NCBI GenBank assembly: GCA_963920525.1
Contig: OY986436.1
Span: forward strand, 13,777,467 to 13,841,466
Origin: Dichetophora obliterata
Taxonomy: Eukaryota > Arthropoda > Insecta > Diptera > Sciomyzidae
Reading direction: 5' to 3'
DNA: 64,000 nucleotides
Part shown: piece after piece, positions 21,844 to 34,300 of the stretch
Numbering within the stretch: the stretch's first letter is position 1
Layout: the number at the start of each line of letters is the position of its first letter
Made by a program: the position numbers and the translations under genes
Notes under the pieces: generated by a model
Told to the model about the DNA's origin: nothing
What the model saw: the letters and a program-made list of their open reading frames with translations, nothing else
Databases searched by the model: none

Positions 21844-22515
21844 TTAGAATATCATATCAATAGAGTTTGATCACAGAGGCTATTTTATACAAAGGTGTCA
21901 GTTCGAGGTTCACTAAATTTACGTTTTACAAGAGTCAGAAGGATAGAAGAACAAATCAAAAATAATTATGCTTTTGCCTCAGCAGTTGTTTCATGCGCAC
22001 CTATAGAAAAGTATAGGCAGCGTCAAAACGAGTGCTGAAGCAAAAGAGGTGTTCACACGTCTGTCAAATGATTGAAGTATATCGCAATTTCTTGCTATCT
22101 TTTACTCACTCTAAAATTTTTGATTCATTTCTGCTCACACAGGATTTTTTTGATTAAAGTACCTATGCATGAATTTATTACTCTTCTGCCTACTTTTTGC
22201 CTACTTTCCTGTCTACTCTTCCTTTTTTCTCTGCAAAAAACTGCTTTTGTGTTCAAATAAGTACTTTTTTAGAAATAATTTGCTACTAAACAACAGACAA
22301 GTAAAAAATGCAACCCTTTGACTGATTGATGCAGGTCTGGAGCTCAATCAAAACTGATTCGATGCAGAGTTTGAAGTTAATTTTCGCTCTCGCAGAGAGT
22401 TAATTTTTCTAACATATGGAAGCAACAACAAATTTTGATTGATTCAATCATTTGACAGACGTGTGAGCACCCAAAAAGCATAATTATTTTTGATTTATTC
22501 TTTTATTCTCCAGAC

Positions 22516-23012
22516 TAGAGGTGGGTAACTCAGTGCTGTGCTATGGCGCTGTGCTGACACTCTGTAATGTGCCATGTGTGCTAGCACACTACATTGACTC
22601 GCACAATGGCACCATAGCTAGCAAAAACAGAGCTTAGACGCACTTTTGTGCGTAAAGTGGCTTTTGTGTGCAGTGTTGGGATGTAAAGCAGAGTGTAGTG
22701 CTAATCATCTTCACTGAAACTCATTGGTTATCGCTACTGTGCACTGCATTACAAGGATTTTGTTAAGTTTTTGCTTAGTAAAGTTGTTTTTTGTTTTACT
22801 TTAGATCACTTGCAATAACTGGAAGTATGCAGTTTGTGCATTTTGCAAACAAATTAATAGAAAAGGGTGTTAGCACTCTATTTGTTATCGACACTTTTAT
22901 AAGTGCTTTGTTCGATTGTGGCACAATTGTGCTAGCACAGTGTGCTGACACATATGGGTGAGCATGTGCTAGTGTGTCAGCACATCAAAAATTGTGTTAT
23001 TACCCACCTCTA
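22516..23012. mobile_element. hAT-type MITE with perfect 8-bp target duplication
   Basis: Ends TAGAGGTGGGTAA / TTACCCACCTCTA; CTCCAGAC is duplicated at 22508-22515 and 23013-23020. The interior is rich in GTGCTAGCACA-like palindromes. An 8-bp duplication with short termini is typical of hAT elements. Confidence 0.9.
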
Positions 23013-23072
23013 CTCCAGACGCTTGTACAACGAAACTTGAGTTCGAAGAGCATTCGAAGTCGAACTGGGACC

Positions 23073-23964
23073 AGTGTTGTTATATCAAATTTGTCTGAAT
23101 AATGTACCGTACAGTAATTTTACTGTAAAATAAAAGAAAAACCACAAGAATTCATAAAATAGCTTTATTTATACTTACAAAAACAAAAACATTTCAATAA
23201 AGTAAAAAAATAATTAAAAAAACAATAACAAAAAATTAGTCAACATATTAAAACAAATTATAATTTAAAAAGTTACATATTAGGTTTGTAACATGGTGTA
23301 AGAAATCAAAGTGCAAGTGACGTCGACGTCGTTTGCTAAAGCTGCCAAACTTGTGAATGAGTGAAAAAGACAGAAGAGTTGATTTTATATGGTTTGACAA
23401 GTTAAGTGTTGGATTTTTATAACAAAAATTAAAATTCGCTGTCACCTTGTTTTCTTACGCAATGGGCTTGTAACGCACATAAATCTTAAAGTCCTCAACA
23501 TATTCTTATTATTTCAATTACATGTTGTTTCCTTTTTCAGTTTTTATATTGTATATTTCTGAACATATTCTTTAGAATTATAAAAATTTAATTTAAGAAT
23601 TTTTGGTGTTAAAATAATTTGCATTTTCTGACGTTATTTGATAACATTTTTCAAAAGTTGGCACAAAAATATTCAAAGTTAACGAAGATAATTTGACGAA
23701 GTCTTGCTTTTTTTAAAAAATTTCGCAATTAAATGTTGCTATTTTAAAGGAATATTACTATAAAAAGTTAAGGTAGGTAGATAGTAAAAGTGTTTTTTTT
23801 TCTGCAAAAATCCTTTTAGTGTATTTTAATAAAATTACTGTACGAAACGTTCATTTTAGGGTACAAATTCATAATTATTGTATTTTGCTCACTAATTACT
23901 GTTTGCCTGTACGGGCTCAAATTACTGTAAAAAACAGTAGTTACTGTACGTGTAACATCAGTGA
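23073..23964. mobile_element. ~890-bp hAT-type non-autonomous element with 8-bp target duplication
   Basis: CTGGGACC is duplicated at 23065-23072 and 23965-23972. Ends (C)AGTGTTGTTA and TAACATCAGTGA match the CAGTGnTG-like hAT terminus. Subterminal inverted stretches GTACAGTAATTTTACTGT and ACAGTAGTTACTGTAC follow. No transposase frame. Confidence 0.85.
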
Positions 23965-24079
23965 CTGGGACCTCTGTATAATATAGTCTCTGTGATTTAA
24001 GTCTTTATTAAAACACTGAAAAGTTATAAAAAACTTTGAAGTTATTACTTCGAATGTAAAAATTATTATTTGTTTCAAG

Positions 24080-24551
24080 CAGGGCTGCGGAGTTGGACAA
24101 AAATTTTCGACTCCGACTCCTCAAAATATCGAAGCTCCGAATCCGACCAAATAATAAAAAAAAAAATTTTATTTGGATTTTTAATACAATTCTTAATAAC
24201 ACTGACGCGAGTAATGTTTTCCGTCGGGTGAAGTTGTAAAATGGTCAAAAACTGCTGACTTTATCGGAATTTTTTTGCCATTTTCTTAACAGTTAATACA
24301 AGACAATGTTTAAATTGCGGTTTCAAGCTATCACTGACATTTCAGTCATGATAGCTTCCAAATTAAAAAAATTACTGCTTTTATACTGTTTTAAACAAAA
24401 TTTACAAAATTATACGATATATTTTTTATTTTTCATGATTGTTTTGCCGAACAGTTTTTGTACAGTCGATGCATTTTTCCCGACTCCGACTCCAAATCCT
24501 TTGCACAAGAGATCCTACAGACTCCGACTCCTCGACTCCGACTCAGCACTG
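24080..24551. mobile_element. hAT MITE of the GACTCCGACTCC type with 8-bp target duplication
   Basis: Ends CAGGGCTGCGGAGTTGG and CCGACTCAGCACTG; GTTTCAAG is duplicated exactly at 24072-24079 and 24552-24559. Subterminal regions are runs of GACTCCGACTCC. Non-coding, 472 bp. Confidence 0.92.
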
Positions 24552-24632
24552 GTTTCAAGTAATAAAGATAAGTTCATATTTATAACGAATTTTATATGCC
24601 AAAAATACTTTAGCTAATGCCCATATTATACT

Positions 24633-25015
24633 GTTTGCTTGTACGACGAACAATGTACACTTTTTACTCTATTTCACATTTTGTTTGCTGGTAGGTTTTT
24701 CATTTTTGATATGTCATTACTTTTTCTCCTCCTGTATTATGATAGTAGGGTATCATGCAACTATTTTTACATTACGTTTTAGTGGAAAAGTAGTACATTC
24801 ATAAAAAAATACATTTTATTTGCTAAAGCAGAGCAAAACTTTAATTTCTTCACCAAACAACACTGTTTTGCCGATGTTTGCCGATATGATCAGCGTACCA
24901 AATGAAAATATTTTGTGCGCCCTTAAAAGTGTTTATCCGCTGGTACTCTCAGAGATTTTTGACAGTTTCACATTGAAAGCATCAGCAAAATGTTTTGTTC
25001 GTCGTACAAAGAAAC
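24633..25015. repeat. inverted repeat pair, short arms
   Basis: CTTGTACGACGAACAA (left) pairs with TTGTTCGTCGTACAAAG (right, ~24994). Possibly a degenerate MITE; its right side adjoins the 25052 hairpin. Confidence 0.45.
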
Positions 25016-25051
25016 ATCGTGTACTATGCGCACATAGTTCGTATATTGGTG

Positions 25052-25184
25052 CATGTCACACTTAGCGGACACGGGCAAATTTGTTGTTGTTTTCACGGGT
25101 AATAGAAGCTCTCTCAATTTCCAGTTTTTTATTTTACCCGCGAAAACAACAACAAATTTGTACGTGTCCGCTAAGTGTGACATG
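25052..25184. mobile_element. 133-bp hairpin MITE
   Basis: Arms of 51 bp, nearly perfect: CATGTCACACTTAGCGGACA ... and its complement ending TGTCCGCTAAGTGTGACATG, with a ~30-bp loop. The open frames on both strands here are a by-product of the palindrome. Confidence 0.8.
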
Positions 25185-25422
25185 CCCCATTGCAAACTGT
25201 TCGACAAAGCAGAGCAGCCACTTCATCAAAGTGTACGGCGATATGCACATAAAGCTGCATTATTTTTGATTGAGATTTATTGTAGTATGTATTTTTTGTC
25301 AAAATCAGCTGTTTGTTATTGGTTTCGACTAGCAAAAGAAAATAATTAATAAACCAAATATAAACATGTTGAAATAAAATGTTTAAACAAAAATTATTAA
25401 TTATTTATTATTTTAATTATTA

Positions 25423-25673
25423 GGGGTATTCACGATTCAGTGCACTTGCCTGCGCAGTTGAGGACTTGTGCACTTTACAAAAACAAAATGTACGTACGTC
25501 AAAAATCTGCACAAGTGCTTTTCTACTATTGCCTTAAACTTGAGCAGTTGTGCACTTGTGTGCATTGAAAAAAGTTGACAGCCTTGAAATAGTAAATAAA
25601 CTCTAACTGCACAACTGCACAAATCCTTAAGTCCTTAACTACACAAGCAAGTGCACTGAATCGTGAATACCCC
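25423..25673. mobile_element. 251-bp TA-flanked MITE, GGGGTATTCACGATTCAGTG ends
   Basis: GGGGTATTCACGATTCAGTG and CACTGAATCGTGAATACCCC are perfect inverted ends bordered by TA. Arms contain repeated GTGCACTTGTGCA-like motifs. Member of the RGGTATTCAC-terminus group. Confidence 0.9.
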
Positions 25674-25679
25674 TATCAT

Positions 25680-28328
25680 TAATAATTGAGTGGAGCTTGC
25701 TTTATTATTGCCATCCACCTTCGATTAAATATATCCCTGTGTCTCGATAGGCAACAATCCATTGCTTACCATCTGTCACATTTAATTGCAAGCAATGGCA
25801 ATATTGCTAGGGTGGTTTTTTTATGTAATGCAATCAACATATATAAATTTATTATAAGCTGCGTACGACTCGTAGAGGGCACTACCGCTGCATTCAAAAT
25901 TAAATTCAAACAAGCAATCATGATACAATAACTATTAGGTGTCATGAGAACGTGTGTCGTTCAAAACTGTTGTGAACTGTTATGTTAGCGATACCTTTGT
26001 GAACGATGTTTTTCTCTGAATGTGTTTTACTCTAAACGTCAGAAAAATTGTAGATTATTTAATTTAATTATTAATATTATGAAATTATATAAATAATTTA
26101 AGTGCGATTGTTGGCTCCGCTGAATTCGGTCAATGTGTGTGACACACGCGGTTTGCTTTGTTTTCTTTTGTTTAACATTCGATGGTCGCAGCTCGTGAGA
26201 AAATAAGTAGCTGTCATGGCTACCTAATAGTCATTGTATCAAACAAACAAATAATTCAAAAAATTAAATGACAGCTCAAAAAGATATACAGGTGCGGCAC
26301 CTGTGTTTCAAATTTTTTAAAGGCTATGTAACAATTTTATATGGATAGCAAAAATAATCCTATTTGTTATAAGATTATTATTTTTGTTTTTGCTTTGCAT
26401 GTAAAAAAATAATCTGGATTACTTTAAAGTGAATGGAACGCAGCTATTTATAGTAAAAATTTATTATTTTCTAAATCTCTTCTGTGCGCACTCCATTTCA
26501 AGATATACAGTGTATTTTATACATAATAATGTATATATTATATATACACAGTATATTATAAACACTTTAAATTATTAAGAAAAATGCAAAATGACTGTCA
26601 AAAAAGAAAAATTAGAGCTCATTGCCAACTCCGCTTAATAGTCGGTTGAGTCATAGCTCATCATGGATATGAGAGTTAATTTCAAATTTGTTAAGTATAG
26701 TTAAGTTCTATATATCAAAAATAATACGGTCATTTATCACAAGAACAGGTAAAAAGAAGGGCTGTTCAATGTACTGTACAATGGATTTTTCCCTTGCTTA
26801 CTAGCTGCTAAGTAGTTTTCTTTACAAACTTTTGACGGAACTCAATAAATTTGTCAAGTTTAGCAATTTAGCAGGATTTAACAAATGAAGTGCATAAACT
26901 TAATAATGTTAAGAACGCAGACCAACAGTAGCTCGTTTCTAAAGCTCTTCATGAATGATTTTCTCATATGCTTCGTCTTAAGTCATAAAACCTGATGAAG
27001 AAGTTAAAAGTAATAGATTTTCACTTCAAAAACCTTTTTGAATTATATCGATCTGGCTTTTTATCAGAATAAAACGTAAATTATTTATCGTCATATGAAA
27101 TAAAATGGGCCGTAAATTGCATTTAATGAATTTGACAGGAGAAGCAAAAAATATTACATTTTTCTTAATTGAAAAATAAATCAAATTTTTTCAAAATTTT
27201 ATTCAGGTTCAGCTTTTTTTTACAATCGTCGTTTTTAGTTGAAAGAGTGTAAAATTTTGCAAGAACAAGTATTTTGATACGGTGCATCATAATCAATCAA
27301 AAATTCGATTTTGAATTTTTTGCAAACTTGCGGCTTTTTTGATTTCAAATGACGCTATATACGTAAGTAAATATAAGTCGCGATGGAATTACAAAAGAAA
27401 ATACGTTTTTTCCAGAGTTACAATTTATATTCAGTGCGATAAGATGATTCTTGTCATCATCCTTAAATAATACCTAAATTTTATGTACACATGGATAATT
27501 GCAATCAAATGTCACTCAGATTCAAGCGCGCCGGAAGCTTTTTCCTCTGTGGGCCAGTGCAAATATCAAAAGTGGTCGATAAGAAGTTTTTTTGTTCTTA
27601 TTGTGGAGGATTTTTTAGATTTAACTGGATAGAAATATTTTGTTTGTGTTCTAAAAACGAGCGAACACTTTAATTTGGTGATAATGACGTAGAGATAAAA
27701 AATGTATTTAGCTTTCACTAGACTCCATAATTAAAAAAAAAAATTACTCACAACAAACTTCACATAAAAAAAAGCCGGTAATTTAAATTATGATATCCTT
27801 ATTGATAGTATCAGCCTATTGTCCTTTTCCCCACTTCCGAAGCCACTGTTAAAATTTAAGCAAAACAGAGAAACATGTGTTTTTGACAGATTTTAAGAGC
27901 GCATGTTCAGAAATTTGGCAGATCACCAGAGGGCGTCATTGATGTAAAAGAGAAAAAAATAAAGTAACTTAAAGTTAGCTCAGTTAAGGGTTCAAAAGAA
28001 TTTTCACACATCCTGCACATAACAGTCGTGAAAATTTACTCAACGCTGCGAACGGCTGCATTACGAAGCGGTTATTGTGCTTAAAATGTGAAATTAGTTG
28101 AAATTAAAAAAATTTTTTGATTAAGATTAACAAGAGAAACTCTATGCAGTAGTTTATTTAAATTATGTGAAGAAAAAAAAAAGAAGCGAGATTATTATTC
28201 TAAATTTTAAATTTCGCTAACATCTTTAGAAATTTCCATAATTTTTTATAGTTATTTAACAGAAGAGTGAAAATTTGTGCCCAATTCTATACGTTAATTA
28301 TTAGAAATTTCGAAGTCTGTTCAAAATA
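25680..28328. other. region upstream of CEP104 exon 1
   Basis: AT-rich; holds the CEP104 promoter and 5' UTR by position (28000-28328 most likely). No core promoter motif was identified. A TATAT-rich patch lies near 26520-26570. Short ORFs here lack coding character. Confidence 0.4.
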
Positions 28329-28368
28329 ATGGCCAAAAAGATTTCATTTAATGTTGTTTTTGCATCAG
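28329..28368 (+). CDS. Cep104: CEP104 exon 1 (40 nt coding)
   Basis: ATG followed by AKKISFNVVFAS and one base, then the donor G|GTGAGT. The single leftover base completes a GAT codon with the exon at 59329, giving ...VFASDEDPSFP, which aligns with the conserved CEP104 start. No better start was found between here and 59329. Confidence 0.8.
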
Positions 28369-31300
28369 GTGAGTTTAGTTTTTTGTAAGCTTAAATGGGG
28401 CAATTTATTTGTGTTCACACCGTGATTCGTTATTTTTTTTTTCCTAGCTTAAGATTTCTGGTCAGTTTTCACTTAAAGACATGTGAAATTGTCTACGTTG
28501 GCCTTTTAGAAAAATCGATAAATCTTGAGTGAACTCAAAAGACAGTAATATAAATAGTTTTGACAATTTTTCAGCTTTAATGGAAATAACCATTAATTTG
28601 TCACAACGTAGCAGCACCATCAACGCTTCATGTAAATTTATTACTCTCCCGTGTCATTTGAGATTGTTTTTTCGTCACCCACTTATTATGAATACACTAC
28701 TACAAATGAGGTGTAAACATATGTTTTTATGGCGTTGTATTTTGGAATATTTCATTAAAGTCGTAATATTTTTAATTAAAAATTTTAATGAACCTCTTAT
28801 TTATCTATCAAAGTTTTACATTTAAATTTGCATTTGTCCACATCATGAATTTGTTTCTATATGTAAAGAAAAGTTTATTACTTTTAAGTAATTTTTAAGA
28901 AATTTCATTGAAAAGTGTTAAAAATTGCATATATGTCACACAAACTACAAAATTAGTTCATTTTAACTTCGGTGCTGCCATCTCGTTATGGCCAAAGTTG
29001 GCTCTTTAGATGTGTAAATCATCATTAAAAATTCTTTAAATACTTCATGAGTCAAAAACAGTTAAAATTGATTAAAAATTCAAAAGCTTCATGCAGCATG
29101 TTAGTTAAATGCCTCCGTTAAGATGAGTTTTTGTTACCTGTGCATTTTTTTACATTTGCCATGAGAAGTTTATCCTTATGAAGGATCTAGGTGTAATTTT
29201 AACGGAGCGTAAAAAAAGTAATTTTGTTTTTTTCCTTTTTGCAGTCAAAAAGATTACCTTCAGCAAAGTTTTTGATCACTTTTGTAATTTGAGATGAGCG
29301 TTAAGTTTTAAAATTCAGTAGTTTTTCCCTAATTTCAAAACAGAGATAAAACAATCAAATTTTGGACTTATGTCAAATTAAATAATTTAAGCTTAATTTT
29401 AAGGGTGTTAACTGTAATTTTTTTAATATTACTGTCGCTGAACTCATGTTGTTACGATATGAGTGTGGCAAGGACAAAAAAATCGCTCGATAATTTTGTC
29501 TACTCTGTACGAGTAATGAGCTATAATTAGCAGACACTCAACTAATATATATTTGATTAATTCAATCAAATTTTTTAGACATCCAGACATGAACAGTCAT
29601 GAACAGCGGGAAGCCCAAGTAGGCTTATTGGGTTTTTGTTTTCGATGCAACAACAAATTTGACGCATAAGGGGTTTTCACGTCAGCTAGTGGGTGAACAG
29701 TAGGGTGGGCCGATTTGATGAAATTATGTTTGTACAAATTTTCCCTATAAGAGGACAAAAAAGGGATTCCAGCTCCTTTTTGTTTGCTGCTTGAAATAAA
29801 ACATACCCCCCCCCCCCTCATTTTGACCTTTTGTAATTTTCCAACATATTTGTACATTTTAAGATCCCCCTAAAAGTTTGTTTTTTAATATTAACAATAA
29901 CACTGTAACAATAGTGGTATTCACGGGTTGATGCAAAACCCAGTTGCGACGATGCGAAAAAGCATGATTGCGAACTTTCGCATCATTCTAGCAACAAACA
30001 CATTGGAATCAATTTTGCAACTCTTCTTGAATTACGCACTGCTCAAACCAATTGCTAGAACGCACAAGCAGTGATGCTAAACTTGATGATGATTCATGTT
30101 TTGGCTGTTTTCGACTTTTTATGACTTTGAAATAAGGTGGCAATATATTTACTGTTCATTCGACATTTAATTTATTGCATAATTAAGTTGCAATATTCAT
30201 GTTCACGCGTTAGTGCGCAAATTATCTTGCATTTTCACACTCTTGCAATTCGCAACAACCCGTGAATACCCCTAATATAACACAGTGAATATTAATACAG
30301 TGAAGTAGTTCGAAAGAAGAAAATTTTGTTTATACATACATATTTTAATTTGTACTTTTAATTATATTCATATAACTTTATTGACAAAGAGTGCTGTAAC
30401 TTCGTTTTTGGCCACTCGATTTCGTTAAAATTTTGCAAAGTCAGGTTTTTTAAGCCAAGGAATTTTATTTTGCTATCAGTTTTCAAAATAAAGGAAGCAT
30501 TGGAGGGGCTTCTGTGCAAAATGTTGAAAAACTTCAAAAAAGTCAAAATGAGGGGCTACGTTTTATTTCTAGGAAAAAATATATCAATAGAACCACTTTT
30601 TTGTCCTTTAATATGAAAAATATGTACAAACATAATTTCCACAAATCGGTCCGCTCTAGTGTACAGTGTAAGAGCAAACTCAAAAATCAGCAACAAAATA
30701 CAAGCCTTTCTGTTTGCTACTAAAACCAGAGCTAAATCATATTATTAGCGGTATTCACGAGCATATAAGCTCTAAACAAAAACAAAATACATTTAATGCA
30801 AATAAGCTACACGTTAGCTCTTTTGCTACTATCAAACCCTTGAGTAGGATTGACCAACTTATCTACTACAGCAAAATGCAACTCTGTTCTTGACGTTTGC
30901 TTACATGTCACTTTGATTTTTGGTTTCGTAGCGTTAAAAAGTAACTTTTTTTCTAAAACTGTTTGTTGCATCTTTAATTCAACAATTCAATTATTTTTTC
31001 ACTTTTTCTTGGCATTTGTACAAAATAAGGCTTTTTCTTCAACAATTATTTCTGTTTTAATAGCAATTTTTGAAGCTCTTTAGCAGAATTGGCATATTGT
31101 TAAAAAGTGTGTTCAAAATTTGTTCTGCTATTCAGCTCATCTGCCAAACTAGTTGTCCTACATCGTGAATACCCCTATTGTTAAAAAAAGTGCAAAAAGG
31201 CGTTTGCAGCGAATCGAAGCTATTTGTTAACGTCAAGAATAGAAAATTAAAAAACTTGCCATTACCTTAGCCATCGTGAAAACCCATAATATTTCAACGA

Positions 31301-34300
31301 ATTCAATAGAGCTTTAAAATTTCACCATAACTTTTGACTACACTCGAGGATAATTAAAATTTTTAGCAAAACTACAGACATCTATCAGCAAATTGTAGTG
31401 CAAAGACAGAAAAAATTATAATATGTACATATATCGGCATTTTCAAAAATCAAGTCTGAGTAATAGTTAAATGGGCTTTTTACTCTGCAGTTAAACACGT
31501 TCAAATTTCTGTTCAAGTTTCCCTAATCAACCATTGCGTAAATGTTTGGAGTAAGCTTACCTACAATGGAATAATGAAAGCCTTTTGCAAACATGCTTTG
31601 AAAACACTTGTCCACGTAATAAATTTACAAGTTGTGTTGTAAAATGATATCGAAACATGATATAAGTAAGCTCTTATAATAATATTTGTAGTAAATTTAC
31701 TTGAAGTTTAATTTACAAACGTTTTCAAAGCATGATTGGAAAATGCTTTCAGATGTAATTGTTTCACAACTTCCACATTATAAGGGAATTCCCAATCATT
31801 GAAAATTACAATTGCAATAAAAAACGAAGTACCATCACTAGTAATTTTGATGTCAGTGGCTTGTCTTTAGTGAATAAATTATAAAGTTTTATAAATTTTT
31901 TAGTTAGAAGTTTTATTGAAGCAGAAGTTTCTCTATTAAAAAAATCATTATAAGAAGGTTACAAAAGTAATGGTTTTCAAATAATTAAAAACACTTTTTA
32001 GTAACATTACGATAGCTCTGCTTTCCAATTTCTTAAAAGCAGTTGTAAAAGGCTTACAATAATACTTGCTTCCAATATTTTAAAAACTGTTTTCATAATA
32101 TTTTAATAACACTTTTTCTCAATTTTTTAAAAACAGTTGTACAAAACTTACAATAACACTTGTTTCCAATTATTTAATAATTATTTTCAGTAATGCCTTT
32201 ATAATACTTTCTTCCAATTGCAAAGAAAGTATTGTAGAAAGCTTATTTACAACACTTATTTCCAATTCAATAGTAATCGCTTTGAATAATATTACAGTAA
32301 GGAATATTTTTCCAAGGGTTCCTTTTTGCTTACGCTACAATTACTTGAAAGCATTTCACAACCATTTTTACAAGCTTTTTCCAAGCAAAATGCTTACCCT
32401 TGTAAGCTTACTACAAGCTTATTCCAATCTTGTTTGGCTTATTGGGTCCTTTCAAGTTGCAACACACTTACACTTTTTAAGTGTAAACACAGTAAAGCTT
32501 TTACAGTAAAACAGGAAATTTGAACAGAAACGAGAACGTGTAACTGGCTGGTAAGTTATATGGTAAGCAAATATGTTTGCAGACCTATTGTAAAAATTTA
32601 TTAGAAACATTACTGCGATTCATATCACTTAGCTGCTTCTTGAGGTCGTATTTTGTAAAAACTTACGAAACGTCACTTTTTTTATATGAACATCGAGATA
32701 CGAAGTTCATAATATTTTATGCACTGAATTTGTCTCGTGTGTCGTAAATAAGCTTGCGTAACCTGCACGCTGTCAAACTGAAAATGTCAGCTGTTTTGTG
32801 TTTCCAAATTTTTTAAGCGTTTTTCTAGCAAATAAAAAAATGGACAAAGTAAATGAATAGCATAAAATAGATTTTCACTTGACTTTGAGAATCTCCGATT
32901 TGTTTTGTGTCTCATTGCCGTCAAAATAGTGTTTACGAATAAGGTTACGAAAATTCTTATAAGTGCGTTCATGTCAAAAAAGTTACGAACATTACGATAC
33001 ACGGTATACGAAAACTTACGAAGTGAAATGAATCGCACTATTATTTAAAGTAATTTTTTCAGGGATTGACAAATTTTGTTAAAAAAAATAAAAAAAAATT
33101 TCCTAAAAAATGTATATGGGTCGAAGTTAAAAAATAAACAGGGTATTACTTTTTCGTAAAAATTATGTTTTGATTAGAGTTTTAACTATTATTTAAGAGT
33201 TTCAAAATTAAAAGCAGAAAACTTTACATTACTTTTCAATCGGAAAAAGCTATCAAGTTCGCTTCCTTTCGATAGCAACGTGTGTGTTTGATTTAATTTC
33301 CACATCTAAGCACGTTAATCGGATTTATTAAGGTAGGTGCTCGATTGGACACGATTAAATTACTGTGTGAAAAAGCTTCCAAGAGCGTTTTAAAAATAAC
33401 TTGTTGCTTACACTTAAGTTATCAGTGGTAAATCCGAAAGTGAGTGAAAAAATAATAGCTTTTCGTTGATACACTAATGATAAGTTACAATTGCAAACTT
33501 AACCCTTTCAGTGGACACGTCAACTGAAACTTTCCTTTCAGATTGTACACGTCAGAAAGTAATTTTATATTTATTTTGCAACGCTTTTTTAAATCAAATC
33601 GTTTGGTTCTATGAAAAATAGATGAACCAACATGATAAAAATAAATGTGTCAGTTGGAGTTTCGATTTTGTGCCGAAGAAAAGCAAAAAAAATTTATTTG
33701 GCCTATAAGAAAAAATTAACCAGACAATAATCAAACTTATGTTTTTTATCTCTTTATTTTTTTAATGAAAAGAATATTAATTGGGCTTAAAAAAAATATC
33801 TAAAGGGTTATAAAACCTTCAAGGGATTACAGGCAAAAACTTTTGTGCCGAACAGGAGCAAAACAATTTTTTCTTTGTGCAAGTTTGCAAAACGTAAGTA
33901 GCGCAGGTAAAAATCAAAGATATGTTTTTTCATATTTTTAGTACCTAAATGAAATGAGGAACATTACCTCAAAAAATCATTTTGTTCTTTGTTTAGCTTA
34001 GCCATTGAAAGTGTTAAGAGTAGATAATGGCCCCATTCAGTGGAAAATATGCTACGTAGCTGTTCCACAACTTTCGGGCTGAATGGTATGTATCATAATG
34101 CGCTCAAACAACATGTTCCCCGAGCGGTCGCCATCTTAGGTATCGAAAAAATTGTATGCTACTTTGGTTGAGCTGCTTATGCTCTTTGCTTTATGACAGC
34201 TAAAAAAACATGGCTGCAAATTGTTAGTTGTTGCTGAAGTTGTGCTGTGAAGTGAAAATAGATAATTATTAATTATTAGAAGATTATTCTATCATTCTTC

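Larger units (their letters stand above)
21870..23996. mobile_element. foldback element with long arms, split by two insertions
   Basis: Termini ATCACAGAGGCTATTTTATA and TATAATATAGTCTCTGTGAT are inverted. The arms continue inward: GTCAGTTCGAGG / AAGTCGAACTGGGAC; ACAAATCAAAAATAATTATG / CATAATTATTTTTGATTTAT; TTCACACGTCTGTCAAATGA / TCATTTGACAGACGTGTGAG. The right arm is interrupted at 22516-23012 and at 23073-23964, each insertion flanked by an 8-bp duplication. The left arm has ~74 extra bp (21977-22050). Confidence 0.8.

Noticed and set aside
24968..25349. Overlapping ORFs on both strands around 25.0-25.3 kb
   Set aside because: They read the same protein fragment from both strands because of the 25052-25184 palindrome; typical MITE artefact.
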